64,000 nucleotides of DNA from a candidate division KSB1 bacterium (GTDB lineage Bacteria > Zhuqueibacterota > Zhuqueibacteria > JANLFK01 > Oleimicrobiaceae): positions 1-64,000 of the forward strand of contig JAPDPR010000001.1 of the NCBI GenBank assembly GCA_034506335.1. Direction: 5' to 3'. Shown piece after piece: positions 35,487-43,703 of the stretch. The notes below the pieces were generated by a model that saw nothing but the letters and a program-made list of their open reading frames with translations, ran no database searches and was not told the origin of the DNA. Both the position numbers and the translations under genes were made by a program. Each line of letters starts with the position of its first letter. Position 1 is the first letter of the stretch.

Positions 35487-36709
35487 CCGAGTGGTTCTCC
35501 ACCGCGCTTCTGGTGTTGGCCGCAGTCTACGCAGGGGTGGTACTCCTCTTCTGGCTCGGACTCTTCTTCCCGAGGCGGGGGATTAACCAACGCCAATACT
35601 CGGTCTCGGTGGTAATTGCCGCGCGCAATGAGGAGCGTACTATCGAGCGCCTGCTGGAGGACCTCGCCCACCAGACTTATCCCCGCGACAAGTACGAGGT
35701 CATTGTGGTGGACGACGACTCCACTGACCGCACGGCGGAGATCGTTCAGCGGGCTGCACAAAAGTACCCGCACTTCCAGTATGTGCGCTCGGCACCTGGT
35801 GACGGCACGCTGAGTCCCAAGAAGCAGGCGCTGGCCAGCGGGATCGCCCAGAGCAAGGGGGAGATCATTCTCACCACCGACGCTGACTGCCGCGTGCGCT
35901 CCACGTGGATAGGGACGATGGTATCGTACTTCCTGCCGCGCGTGGGCATGGTGGCGGGTTTCTCCCAGCTAGGGCGCAAACATGAGCGCCGCAGCACTAT
36001 CGAGCAGTTGCAGGCCATAGACTTTCTGGCACTCATGGCTGCTGCGGCCGGTTCGTGCAACCTCGGATTCCCCCTGGCAGCCTCTGGGCAGAATTTGGGG
36101 TACCGGCGCTGCGTGTACGAGGAGGTGGGGGGATTTCGCGCCATCGGCCATCGCATCTCCGGCGACGACGTGCTCCTGCTGCAGCTCGTGCGACGGCGCA
36201 CCCGGTGGCGTCTGCGCTTCGCCTCGAGCCCTCGTGCCTTCAACACCAGCGAGCCGGAGCCTAGTCTCCACCGCCTGTTTCACCAGCGCGTACGCTGGGC
36301 ATCCAATGGTGCCTTCCAAATCAGGCAGAACGTGGCCTTTTTCGCCTACATCCTGTGCGTCTACCTTTTCAACCTCTCCCTGCTGGTTGGGGGAGTGTGC
36401 GCCCTTTTTGTGCCGACCCTTCGATTAGCAGTTTCCGCTGCCTTTGCGGCAAAAGTAATCGCGGAGCTGCTGCTGCTACTGCGGGCGGCTCACTGCTTTG
36501 GGCGAGGCGACCTTTTGCTCTACTTCCCGCTGTGGACGCTGGCGGAAGTGCCTTACATCGTGGTCGTCGGCATCGTCGGTACATTCGGCAAGTTCTCGTG
36601 GAAGGGGCGCCGGGCCAATGCGGCTCTCCGGCGCCTTGACGGCCAAACGTTACCAAGTGACAGCAGCCCCCCAACCGACAAAACCGAAACAAGCTCTTCC
36701 CCAACGTGA
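35483..36709 (+). CDS. Membrane GT2 glycosyltransferase (CESA/HAS-like)
   Basis: 408 residues, ATGA overlap with the preceding gene. Motifs: VVIAARNEERTIER, VVDDDSTDRT, TTDADCRVRSTW, ISGDDVLLLQL and HQRVRWASNGAF, a complete Q-x2-R-W. Three hydrophobic helices lie at about residues 285-385, and the shared FSWKGRR ending is followed by a polar tail of about 35 residues. It is the paralogue with the most canonical motifs and is therefore a good candidate for an active transferase. Confidence 0.87.
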   Translation: MTEWFSTALLVLAAVYAGVVLLFWLGLFFPRRGINQRQYSVSVVIAARNEERTIERLLEDLAHQTYPRDKYEVIVVDDDSTDRTAEIVQRAAQKYPHFQYVRSAPGDGTLSPKKQALASGIAQSKGEIILTTDADCRVRSTWIGTMVSYFLPRVGMVAGFSQLGRKHERRSTIEQLQAIDFLALMAAAAGSCNLGFPLAASGQNLGYRRCVYEEVGGFRAIGHRISGDDVLLLQLVRRRTRWRLRFASSPRAFNTSEPEPSLHRLFHQRVRWASNGAFQIRQNVAFFAYILCVYLFNLSLLVGGVCALFVPTLRLAVSAAFAAKVIAELLLLLRAAHCFGRGDLLLYFPLWTLAEVPYIVVVGIVGTFGKFSWKGRRANAALRRLDGQTLPSDSSPPTDKTETSSSPT

Positions 36710-36720
36710 GGAGCCGAACA

Positions 36721-37500
36721 ATGCTGGTATCGCTTGCGCTACTCATAGGCCTCTGTTATCCCTCGGCAAGAACCTGGGATGAAAGAGGAGACCAGTCTCT
36801 CATCCAGGAACAGCTTTCCTACAGCATGCGCTACGGGAGCTTCCACGCGGGTGAGTTCAATACGGAGGTGCTGCGGACCTCCGAAGGCCGAATCACGCTT
36901 AAGGCTACCATGCGCACGCCAGCGCTGTACCGCAGATTTTTCTGGGCAGACAATTCTTACCTCAGCGAAGTAGATACGGCCCTGGTGCCGCGCCGCGTGG
37001 TCAAGAAGATTCGCCAGAAGAATATCGCCCACACCATCGAGTATGTGTTCGACCCTCTCAAAGGCACCGCCAAGACCACCGACGGTCGGGAATGGCCGGC
37101 ACCCCAAGAGACGCGTGACATTCTGTCCCTCGTGTACCATCTGCGAACACGGCCTCTTGCGCGCGGCGAAAAGCGCGTCTACGTTCTGGACGGCGAAGGC
37201 CTGACCTGGCGCGTCACCGCAGAGAACCTCGGACCAGAAAAGGTGGACGTGCCGGCAGGCAAGTATACTGCGCACAAAATTCTGCTGCGCACTGTCGGGG
37301 CCACCTCGCCAGGATGGCGCGCATGGAAGACCGATATCCTCACCAACCGCCTCGCCGGTGCGACATCCGGGCTGTTCATCTGGATCAGCACCAGCAAGGG
37401 GAGGGTCCCGGTGCAAATGGTCTTCCCTTCCTCGCCTTTCGACCTGCGCATGACCTTGGAGCGCTCCAGTGGCACCTCACTACCGGGCGAGGGGCGTTGA
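36721..37500 (+). CDS. DUF3108 exported protein
   Basis: About 259 residues from the ATG at 36721, preferred over a GTG at 36706 because AGGAG sits seven bases before it. A signal peptide (LVSLALLIGLCYPSA) is followed by a beta-rich domain: QLSYSMRYGSFHAGEF, PALYRRFFWADNSYLSEV, IEYVFDPLKGTAKTTDGR and FIWISTSKGRVPVQM match the DUF3108 pattern. Function is unknown; the domain resembles lipid- or glycan-binding periplasmic proteins. It lies between two membrane GT2 genes and touches the next by one base (TGATG), so it is probably part of the same process. Confidence 0.8.
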   Translation: MLVSLALLIGLCYPSARTWDERGDQSLIQEQLSYSMRYGSFHAGEFNTEVLRTSEGRITLKATMRTPALYRRFFWADNSYLSEVDTALVPRRVVKKIRQKNIAHTIEYVFDPLKGTAKTTDGREWPAPQETRDILSLVYHLRTRPLARGEKRVYVLDGEGLTWRVTAENLGPEKVDVPAGKYTAHKILLRTVGATSPGWRAWKTDILTNRLAGATSGLFIWISTSKGRVPVQMVFPSSPFDLRMTLERSSGTSLPGEGR

Positions 37501-38696
37501 TGGCAGTGTTGACGCTTTTACTGGGCATACTCGGGATCACCTACTCGATAGTCGGCCTCTGGCTTTTTCGCGCGCTGCGCCGCTCGCCAAGAGGTGAGAG
37601 AACGGATCTGCCCAGAGTGACGGTGGTTGTGGCCGCGCGCGACGAGGAAGCCAACCTGCCTTACTGTCTTGCCTCGCTCGCCGTGCTGGATTACCCTTTG
37701 GACCGGCTGGAAATCGTGCTCGTGGACCACGACAGCCGAGACCGCACGCCGGAACTTCTGGCCAGCTTCTGTGCACGCCACCCTCACGCGCGCGTGGTCC
37801 ATGTCAGCGACGGGGTGCACACACTTTGCGGCAAAGCGGCAGCAGTGGCAGCAGGGATTGAACATAGCCACGGGGAGATAATCCTTTTGACTGACGCAGA
37901 CTGTGCCGTTCCCCGCAATTGGGTGCGGTCCCTTGTGCGCTACTTCAGCGAAGGCGTGGGGATGGTGTGCGGATTCACCACGGTAGATGGTCGCGGAGGC
38001 CACTTCGCGCAGGCTCAGGCGCTGGACTGGCTGTATTTATTGGCTGCAGCTGCAGGGGCGGGCATTCGGGGGAGGCCGCTCACATGGGTGGGAAACAATC
38101 TTGCCTTCAGACGTCAGGCCTATGACGAGGTGGGCGGCTACTCAGGCGTGGGTTTTAGCCTGACCGAAGACTTTGCCTTGTTCAAAGCCATCTGCGCCAC
38201 CCGGCGCTGGGATGTGCGGTTCGTCACCGCGCCGGAGGCCCTGGTCTTGACCAGGCCGCGAAAAGGGTGGCGGGAGCTCTTCCGCCAGAGGCTGCGCTGG
38301 GCCGTAGGGGGCAAATCGGTGGCTCCGCTGGGAAAGGTGCTGCTTGCCTTGGGCGGTGGTGTACGACTGCTCCTTGGTCCTGCCCTCGTCCTTGCTCCGC
38401 TCCGTCCCACGGCACTTCTGTTGCCGGTTACGGTTTTGCTCACAGACATGGTCATTCTGGCTCGGATGTGCCGGAGTCTGGGGCTAGGCGAATTGTTGCG
38501 CGCGTTTGTGCGGTTTGAGGCCCTCATCGCCAGCTACATGGTCGCGGGCGCAGCCCTTCTTCCCTGGGTCCGCGCCCTCCGCTGGAAAGGCACCACGTAC
38601 CCAGTAGGACGAGGAGCAGTTAGTCCTCCTCCGCCTGCCCCAGTGCCCCGGTCCCAGAGGACAGAGGAGTCCGTCGAGTCCCACTCGTGGAGTTGA
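37500..38696 (+). CDS. Membrane GT2 glycosyltransferase (CESA/HAS-like)
   Basis: 398 residues from an ATG that shares one base with the DUF3108 stop. Motifs: VVVAARDEEANLPY, VLVDHDSRDRT (His in place of the usual Asp of VDDxS), LTDADCAVPRNW, LTEDFALFKA (TED catalytic-base region) and RQRLRWAVGGKS. The C-terminal helices end in LRWKGTTYPVGR, shared with the paralogues. A Pro/Ser-rich tail follows. It belongs to the same subgroup as the genes at 27951, 34329 and 35483. Confidence 0.85.
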   Translation: MAVLTLLLGILGITYSIVGLWLFRALRRSPRGERTDLPRVTVVVAARDEEANLPYCLASLAVLDYPLDRLEIVLVDHDSRDRTPELLASFCARHPHARVVHVSDGVHTLCGKAAAVAAGIEHSHGEIILLTDADCAVPRNWVRSLVRYFSEGVGMVCGFTTVDGRGGHFAQAQALDWLYLLAAAAGAGIRGRPLTWVGNNLAFRRQAYDEVGGYSGVGFSLTEDFALFKAICATRRWDVRFVTAPEALVLTRPRKGWRELFRQRLRWAVGGKSVAPLGKVLLALGGGVRLLLGPALVLAPLRPTALLLPVTVLLTDMVILARMCRSLGLGELLRAFVRFEALIASYMVAGAALLPWVRALRWKGTTYPVGRGAVSPPPPAPVPRSQRTEESVESHSWS

Positions 38697-39709
38697 TCGT
38701 GCGCTCCTGGCGTCACGCTCCTGTGCTGTGCCTCTACTACGTCACCTATCGCTGCAATGCCGGGTGTCGGTATTGCGACATCTGGCGCCGCCCCGAGCTC
38801 CGAGCCGTACCCGATGCGGAGCCCGTCCAAGTGCTCACTAACCTCCGTGGGTTGAAGAAAGCGGGCGTCCGCTTTGTCGACTTTACGGGCGGCGAGCCGC
38901 TCCTCTATGAGCCCCTCCCGCGCGTGTTGCGCGAGGCGAAAACCCTGGGGCTGTACACCACCGTCACCACAAACACCATCCTCTACGCCCAGCGGGCGCA
39001 CGAACTGCGCCGGCTCGTCGACTTTTTGCATTTTTCCCTGGACACCACGGACGCTGCCAAGCAGCAGCGGTGGCGCCGGAGCCCGGAGCCATCCCACGTG
39101 CTGGCGGCTGTTGAGCTGGCCAAGTCCTTAGGCGAAGCCCCGGATCTTTTGTTCACGGCAACCCAACACAGCTACCTGGAGCTCCCCAAGTTGGCTGAGC
39201 TTGCCGCGCGTCTGCGCTGTGAACTCATCGTCAATCAGGTCTTTGCTGCCCCTCCGGGGCTGGCACTAACCCGCGAGGGACTGGCCTTCCTGGACCGCTT
39301 TCGCTCCCATCCGTTCGTGTACCTCAACCGGGGCTTTCAGCGACTGCGAAGAGAAGGGGGCAACCAGCAGAAGGCCCCGCGCTGCCGCGCGGTCAGCGCC
39401 ACCGTAGTCATATCGCCGGACAATGCGGTGCTCCTCCCCTGCTTTCACCGGGCGTGCACCCGTCTGCCTATTGCTGGAGACGTGCGCGCCGCTCTTTCTT
39501 CCCCGGAACGCCTTCGCCATATGCGCATGCAGGGACGGCACCCCTTTTGCCAAGGGTGCGACATCAATTGCTACTTCGACCCCAGCTTTCTCTATCGCCT
39601 CGACGGCTTTTTCGTGGATAGCCAGTTCAGCAAGCTGCGCTATGGGTGGGACAAATATGTGCGGGCGCGCGCCCCCTTCCCGCGCCGGCAGCTCCGCAGA
39701 GGTGACTAA
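38687..39709 (+). CDS. Radical SAM enzyme with C-terminal cysteine-rich region
   Basis: 340 residues from a GTG, overlapping the previous gene by 10 bases. The cluster motif CNAGCRYC gives Cys23, Cys27 and Cys30. DFTGGEPLLYE is the GGE motif and DFLHFSLDTTD follows the usual strand order. The C-terminal 90 residues hold Cys in APRCRAVS, LLPCFHRACTRL, PFCQGCDINCYF, enough for one auxiliary iron-sulfur cluster (SPASM/twitch-like). It is only distantly like the radical SAM enzyme at 29905-30918. Substrate unknown; the neighbours suggest a sugar or lipid. Confidence 0.83.
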   Translation: MELIVRSWRHAPVLCLYYVTYRCNAGCRYCDIWRRPELRAVPDAEPVQVLTNLRGLKKAGVRFVDFTGGEPLLYEPLPRVLREAKTLGLYTTVTTNTILYAQRAHELRRLVDFLHFSLDTTDAAKQQRWRRSPEPSHVLAAVELAKSLGEAPDLLFTATQHSYLELPKLAELAARLRCELIVNQVFAAPPGLALTREGLAFLDRFRSHPFVYLNRGFQRLRREGGNQQKAPRCRAVSATVVISPDNAVLLPCFHRACTRLPIAGDVRAALSSPERLRHMRMQGRHPFCQGCDINCYFDPSFLYRLDGFFVDSQFSKLRYGWDKYVRARAPFPRRQLRRGD

Positions 39710-39712
39710 AGC

Positions 39713-41308
39713 ATGACGTTCGTTCCCTTCTGCCCCACCATCGGCTACGCGGAGACGCACTACTCCTTCCGCCTGGTCCCCTCCCGCCTGCGCAAGCAGG
39801 AGCCGGAGGTGGTGGCCGACGTGCCCTATCGCTTGGGGCCTGGCCAGGACCTGCCGGTGCTGATTTTGGTGAAGGACGCCCACCTTTTTCCAGTAAAGCT
39901 CACGGCGGTGGAAGTCTCGGTGCAAAGTCCCTCAGGGGAGGTACACACCGCGCGCGTGCCGTGGGAGGAGACCGAGATAAGGGCCCCCCTCTGGCACAGA
40001 GTGATTTACGTCCCACGCCCGCCGGTGGTCGGCCCCTGCAGAGTCACCGTGGCCGTCACCCTCAATGCGCGCCGGGTCTACATCAGCGACAACTATCGCA
40101 TCTCCAGCCACGCTCCTTTCGAATGCTACTTTGCCGAAGAGCCACTCCCTGGGACTAAAGGGTGGCACTTTGGCGACCTTCACTACCATTCGTCTTACAC
40201 CAGCGATCAGGTGGAGTTCGGTGCTCCGTTGCCGGCAACAGTGGCGATGGCTGTGGCCGAAGGCCTGAGCTTCTTTGCGGTAACCGACCACTCCTACGAC
40301 CTGGACGACAGCCCGAATAACCCCCTGCGCAACGATCACGGCTTGCCCAAGTGGCACCAGATGCGCGCCGAGGTGGCGGCATTGAACAGCAGCACTCCCG
40401 GCTGTGTGGTCATCCCCGGCGAAGAACTCTCCTGCGGCAATAGCCGGCGCCGCAACGTGCATCTGCTGGTGCTGGACAATGGCGAGTTTTTGGAAGGCTC
40501 AGGCGACAGCGCGGAGCGCTGGCTGCGCACGCGTCCGCAGCAAAGCATCACACACGCGCTGGAGCGCCTGGATGAGCAGGCGCTTGCCTACGCCGCCCAC
40601 CCGGAGGATCGTACGCCTTTCTTGCAATGGCTCCTCATTAGACGCGGCAAGTGGAGCAAAGCCGACTACCTCCACCCCAGGCTCAACGGGCTCCAACTCT
40701 ACAACGGGCATCTGGACCCGGCACTTCCCGCGGCGCTCCGCCGCTGGGTTGAGCTCCTGCTGGCCGGCAGGCGGCTCGCCATCGTCGCTGGCAACGACGG
40801 CCACGGCAACTTTGCCGTCTTCCGCCAGATCGGCTTTCCATTTTTCACCATGCGCGAGCAACGCCACCAGCTCTTCGGTGTGGCGCGCACAGGTGTGCTG
40901 GTCAAGGGGCAGCTATCGCTGCAAAATATCAAGGAAGGGCTGCGCAGCGGGCGAACACTGGTCACCACCGGGCCGTTCATGGAGCTCGTGGCCCATACCC
41001 CCTCGGGATCTGCTCACATCGGCCAGACAGCGGCGGGTTCCCCCTGCGAGCTGACGGTCCACCTTCAATCCAGCCCAGAATTTGGCCGATTGGAGCGGGC
41101 GGTTCTCTGGTTGGGGAAAAGAGAAGCAGCGCGCGAAGTGCAGCTCTGGACCTGCACGCACTTCCCGACGCGGATGACTCACCATGCCAAGATTGAAATT
41201 CCCCCTGGCCCGGGTGAGTTGTACGTGCGCGGAGAACTCCACACCCTTGGGCCCCAGGGGCGCCGCTCCTGCTACACCAGCCCCATCTGGTTTGCACAGG
41301 GGGACTGA
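39713..41308 (+). CDS. PHP-domain metallohydrolase, CehA/McbA-like
   Basis: 531 residues, 3 bases after the radical SAM stop. The N-terminal 150 residues are beta-rich, Ig-like. The PHP-type metal site is seen in HFGDLHYHSSYTSDQ (H-x-H), FFAVTDHSYDLDD, VVIPGEELS, AYAAHPEDR and AIVAGNDGHGNF, all at the positions used by the CehA family. A C-terminal beta domain follows. CehA-type enzymes hydrolyse esters or phosphoesters; substrate here is unknown. It is the last gene of the plus-strand locus, with only 10 bases to the convergent operon and no visible terminator. Confidence 0.8.
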   Translation: MTFVPFCPTIGYAETHYSFRLVPSRLRKQEPEVVADVPYRLGPGQDLPVLILVKDAHLFPVKLTAVEVSVQSPSGEVHTARVPWEETEIRAPLWHRVIYVPRPPVVGPCRVTVAVTLNARRVYISDNYRISSHAPFECYFAEEPLPGTKGWHFGDLHYHSSYTSDQVEFGAPLPATVAMAVAEGLSFFAVTDHSYDLDDSPNNPLRNDHGLPKWHQMRAEVAALNSSTPGCVVIPGEELSCGNSRRRNVHLLVLDNGEFLEGSGDSAERWLRTRPQQSITHALERLDEQALAYAAHPEDRTPFLQWLLIRRGKWSKADYLHPRLNGLQLYNGHLDPALPAALRRWVELLLAGRRLAIVAGNDGHGNFAVFRQIGFPFFTMREQRHQLFGVARTGVLVKGQLSLQNIKEGLRSGRTLVTTGPFMELVAHTPSGSAHIGQTAAGSPCELTVHLQSSPEFGRLERAVLWLGKREAAREVQLWTCTHFPTRMTHHAKIEIPPGPGELYVRGELHTLGPQGRRSCYTSPIWFAQGD

Positions 41309-41318
41309 ACGGTCGCTG

Positions 41319-41795
41319 TCAGAGGAGTTTGATCTTCTTGATGATGCGCTTCAGCCCGCGGCCGTACAAGCGGGGACGAATTTCTACGTGGCGCTCGGCA
41401 CCCTCGCCCACGCTCACGGTCTCCAGGTCATTGAACTGTTTCAGCGCATTGTGGACGACGAAGCGCTCAAAGCTCCCCATAGGAGGCAAGGCCACCACGC
41501 ACTGTCTCTGCCGCGCCTCTTCGGCCTTTTGCTCGGCAAGCCTCCTGATATTGCCCACAGGGAAGACCTTGAGCACATAGTTCCCGTCGGTACGGTAGGT
41601 CTTGGTTTCGAATTCCGGATTCCCATCGAAGAAACGGTGGATGCGCTTGCGCTCGAACGCGGTCAGGTCCGTGAGCGTAGCCGGCTCACAGGAGTCGCGC
41701 AGATTTCGCTGCACCTCCACCAAGATGCGGTCAATCTTGCTCATCTTGGAGCGCGGTTTCCCCTCCCCCTTCCTTGCCTCACGTCCTTGCCCCAT
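41319..41795 (-). CDS. R3H-domain nucleic-acid-binding protein
   Basis: 158 residues from the ATG at 41795, with GAGAGGA upstream; it overlaps the mpl stop. The C-terminal R3H domain reads VVALPPMGSFERFVVHNAL with the Arg-x3-His pair (RFVVH) and continues to RHVEIRPRLYGRG, as in Jag/KhpB. The N-terminal KH part of KhpB is missing; instead there is a helical region (ATLTDLTAFERKRIHRFF) and a basic tail. It probably binds RNA or single-stranded DNA. It is the last gene of the envelope operon. Confidence 0.75.
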   Translation of the reverse strand: MGQGREARKGEGKPRSKMSKIDRILVEVQRNLRDSCEPATLTDLTAFERKRIHRFFDGNPEFETKTYRTDGNYVLKVFPVGNIRRLAEQKAEEARQRQCVVALPPMGSFERFVVHNALKQFNDLETVSVGEGAERHVEIRPRLYGRGLKRIIKKIKLL

Positions 41796-43215
41796 CGCCG
41801 TATTTCCTCTCCAGAGCCTGTCGTAGCTTATCGTGTATGCCCTCAAAGTCACCGTTACTCAGTGTGACAATGACATCCCCAGGACGCGCCTCCGCCGCCA
41901 CGAAAGAGGCAATGGCGTCCACGTCGGGGAAATGATAGGCGTCCTTGTTGCGCGCGCGAAGGTCGGCCACCAATTGCGGGACGGAAAAAAGCTCCTCGGG
42001 TCGGACCTTGTCGGGCCGATGCACCGGAGCTATGACCACATGGTCTGCGGCGCCAAAGCACTCGGCGAACTCGAGCTGGAAAACCTTGCGCCGGGCAGTC
42101 GCAGTGCGCGGTTCATAAAGAGCCCAAATGCCCGCCTCTGGGTAGAGAGCCCGCACGCCGGCCAGCGTCTCCTTGATGGCCGTAGGGTGATGCGCAAAAT
42201 CATCGTAAACTTTGATACCGTTCACTTCAGCCCGCAGTTCCAGCCGCTTCCGCACGCCCTGGTACAAGGCCAACGCCTCCGCAATCTGCGCGCAGCTTAG
42301 CCCTAAGAAGCGGCCGACAGCAATGGCCGCCAGCGCGTTGCGCACATTGTGCACGCCGGTGAGCCTCGTGCGAATCTCCACCTCCTTACTCCCGCGGTAC
42401 CACGCCACAAAGCGCGTCCCCTCAGGGCCAACAGTAACCCCTTCGGCCCGCCAGGTGGCATCAGGCGCAAGACCAAAGCTGTGCACCGGGCAAAGCGCCC
42501 GCTGCGCCAGCTCCATCACCACGGGGTCATCCGCGCCGGCCACAAGGAGCCCATTGCGAGGAATTATGTTGACAAAACGACGGAACGCCACTTTGATCTC
42601 TTCCAGGCTGCCGTAAATGTCCGCGTGGTCGAATTCGATGTTGTTGATCACCGCCACATCCGGCAGATAGTGCATGAACTTGGGCCCTTTGTCAAAAAAG
42701 GCAGTGTCATACTCATCCCCTTCTACGACAAAGTGCCTCCCCGAGCCGTGCTTGAAACCCTGCTGGAAGTTGCAGGGGATGCCGCCGATGAGGAAACTGG
42801 GGTCGTGCCCGGCGTGCTCCAACGTCCACGCGATCATGGAGCTGGTGGTGGTCTTGCCATGCGTGCCAGTCACCACCACCGAGTACCGGTCGCGCAGGAA
42901 GAACTCCTTGAGGGCCTCGGGCATGGAGGTGTAGTGCAGTTTGCGCTCAAGCACGGCCTCCACTTCCGGATTACCCCGCGACATGGCGTTGCCGATCACC
43001 ACCAGGTCCGGGGCAGGCTCCAAGTGCGCCGCGTCGAACCCCTCGTACACCGGGATGCCTTGCTCGGCAAGGAAGGTGCTCATCGGGGGATAGACGTCCT
43101 TGTCTGAGCCGCGCACGCGGTAGCCCAAGCTCTTGAGCATGGCCGCCAGGGCCGCCATAGCTGTGCCGCAGATGGCGATGAAGTAGACGTCGGCGCCGGG
43201 ATCCACACGCCTCAT
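41779..43215 (-). CDS. mpl: UDP-N-acetylmuramate:L-Ala-gamma-D-Glu-mDAP ligase (murein peptide ligase)
   Basis: 478 residues. The N-terminus VYFIAICGTAMAALA is the Mpl form of the Mur ligase nucleotide-binding loop, unlike the GxGGxGM of MurC. The ATP loop VTGTHGKTTTSSM, VEGDEYDTAFFDK and NNIEFDHADIY complete the active site; YDDFAHHPTAIKETL and LYEPRTATARR close the C-terminal domain. Mpl joins recycled tripeptide to UDP-MurNAc. MurC activity cannot be ruled out, but the motifs favour Mpl. Confidence 0.85.
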   Translation of the reverse strand: MRRVDPGADVYFIAICGTAMAALAAMLKSLGYRVRGSDKDVYPPMSTFLAEQGIPVYEGFDAAHLEPAPDLVVIGNAMSRGNPEVEAVLERKLHYTSMPEALKEFFLRDRYSVVVTGTHGKTTTSSMIAWTLEHAGHDPSFLIGGIPCNFQQGFKHGSGRHFVVEGDEYDTAFFDKGPKFMHYLPDVAVINNIEFDHADIYGSLEEIKVAFRRFVNIIPRNGLLVAGADDPVVMELAQRALCPVHSFGLAPDATWRAEGVTVGPEGTRFVAWYRGSKEVEIRTRLTGVHNVRNALAAIAVGRFLGLSCAQIAEALALYQGVRKRLELRAEVNGIKVYDDFAHHPTAIKETLAGVRALYPEAGIWALYEPRTATARRKVFQLEFAECFGAADHVVIAPVHRPDKVRPEELFSVPQLVADLRARNKDAYHFPDVDAIASFVAAEARPGDVIVTLSNGDFEGIHDKLRQALERKYGDGART

Positions 43216-43703
43216 AGATCAGCCCCTGCAGCAAGCAAAAGCGCCAGGTCCTGCTCCACCGTCAGCGACGGCGTCTCCACAATCCGCCCGATCTCCATCC
43301 CATCAATCACCACAACGAAGGTGGGCACATGCGTGACCGAGAAGCGCTCGGCCACCCCCTCCGGGTCACGGAGACTGCGGTCCAAGGCCAACAGCTTCAC
43401 GTGCAGGCGCGGATTATGCGCCAAGTAAACGCTCTTCAGAAAGCGCGGCACCTCCCGCGCGCAATCCGGACACCAGGTGCCAATGAATGCCAGCAAATCC
43501 ACGTCGCGCTGATAGCTGCGAAGCACTGCCAGCGCTTCTTCGTCGGGCTCGTACTTGTCAAAGTCGGCCCGGTAGTTGTCCATTTCCATGAGCAATCGTT
43601 CCTGTGTAAGCCAACCGGTGAGCACCTTAGGTTGACGTTGCGTGTGGCAGGCGGCCACCACTGCCACTACCGCTGCTGCCATGGCAAGTGTGGGCCACCT
43701 CAC
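43212..43703 (-). CDS. Thioredoxin-fold lipoprotein
   Basis: 163 residues from a GTG with GGAGGC upstream. VVAVVAAC gives a lipobox with Cys at 19. The thioredoxin motif is FIGTWCPDCAREVP (C-x2-C), and the cis-Pro is in VTHVPTFVVV. It is likely a periplasmic thiol-disulfide protein fixed to a membrane. It overlaps mpl by 4 bases and the RodZ-like gene by 4 bases. Confidence 0.82.
   Translation of the reverse strand: MRWPTLAMAAAVVAVVAACHTQRQPKVLTGWLTQERLLMEMDNYRADFDKYEPDEEALAVLRSYQRDVDLLAFIGTWCPDCAREVPRFLKSVYLAHNPRLHVKLLALDRSLRDPEGVAERFSVTHVPTFVVVIDGMEIGRIVETPSLTVEQDLALLLAAGADL

Noticed and set aside
41779-43215. MurC rather than Mpl
   Set aside because: The N-terminal ICGTAMAALA and the overall length fit Mpl better than MurC, although the two are related.
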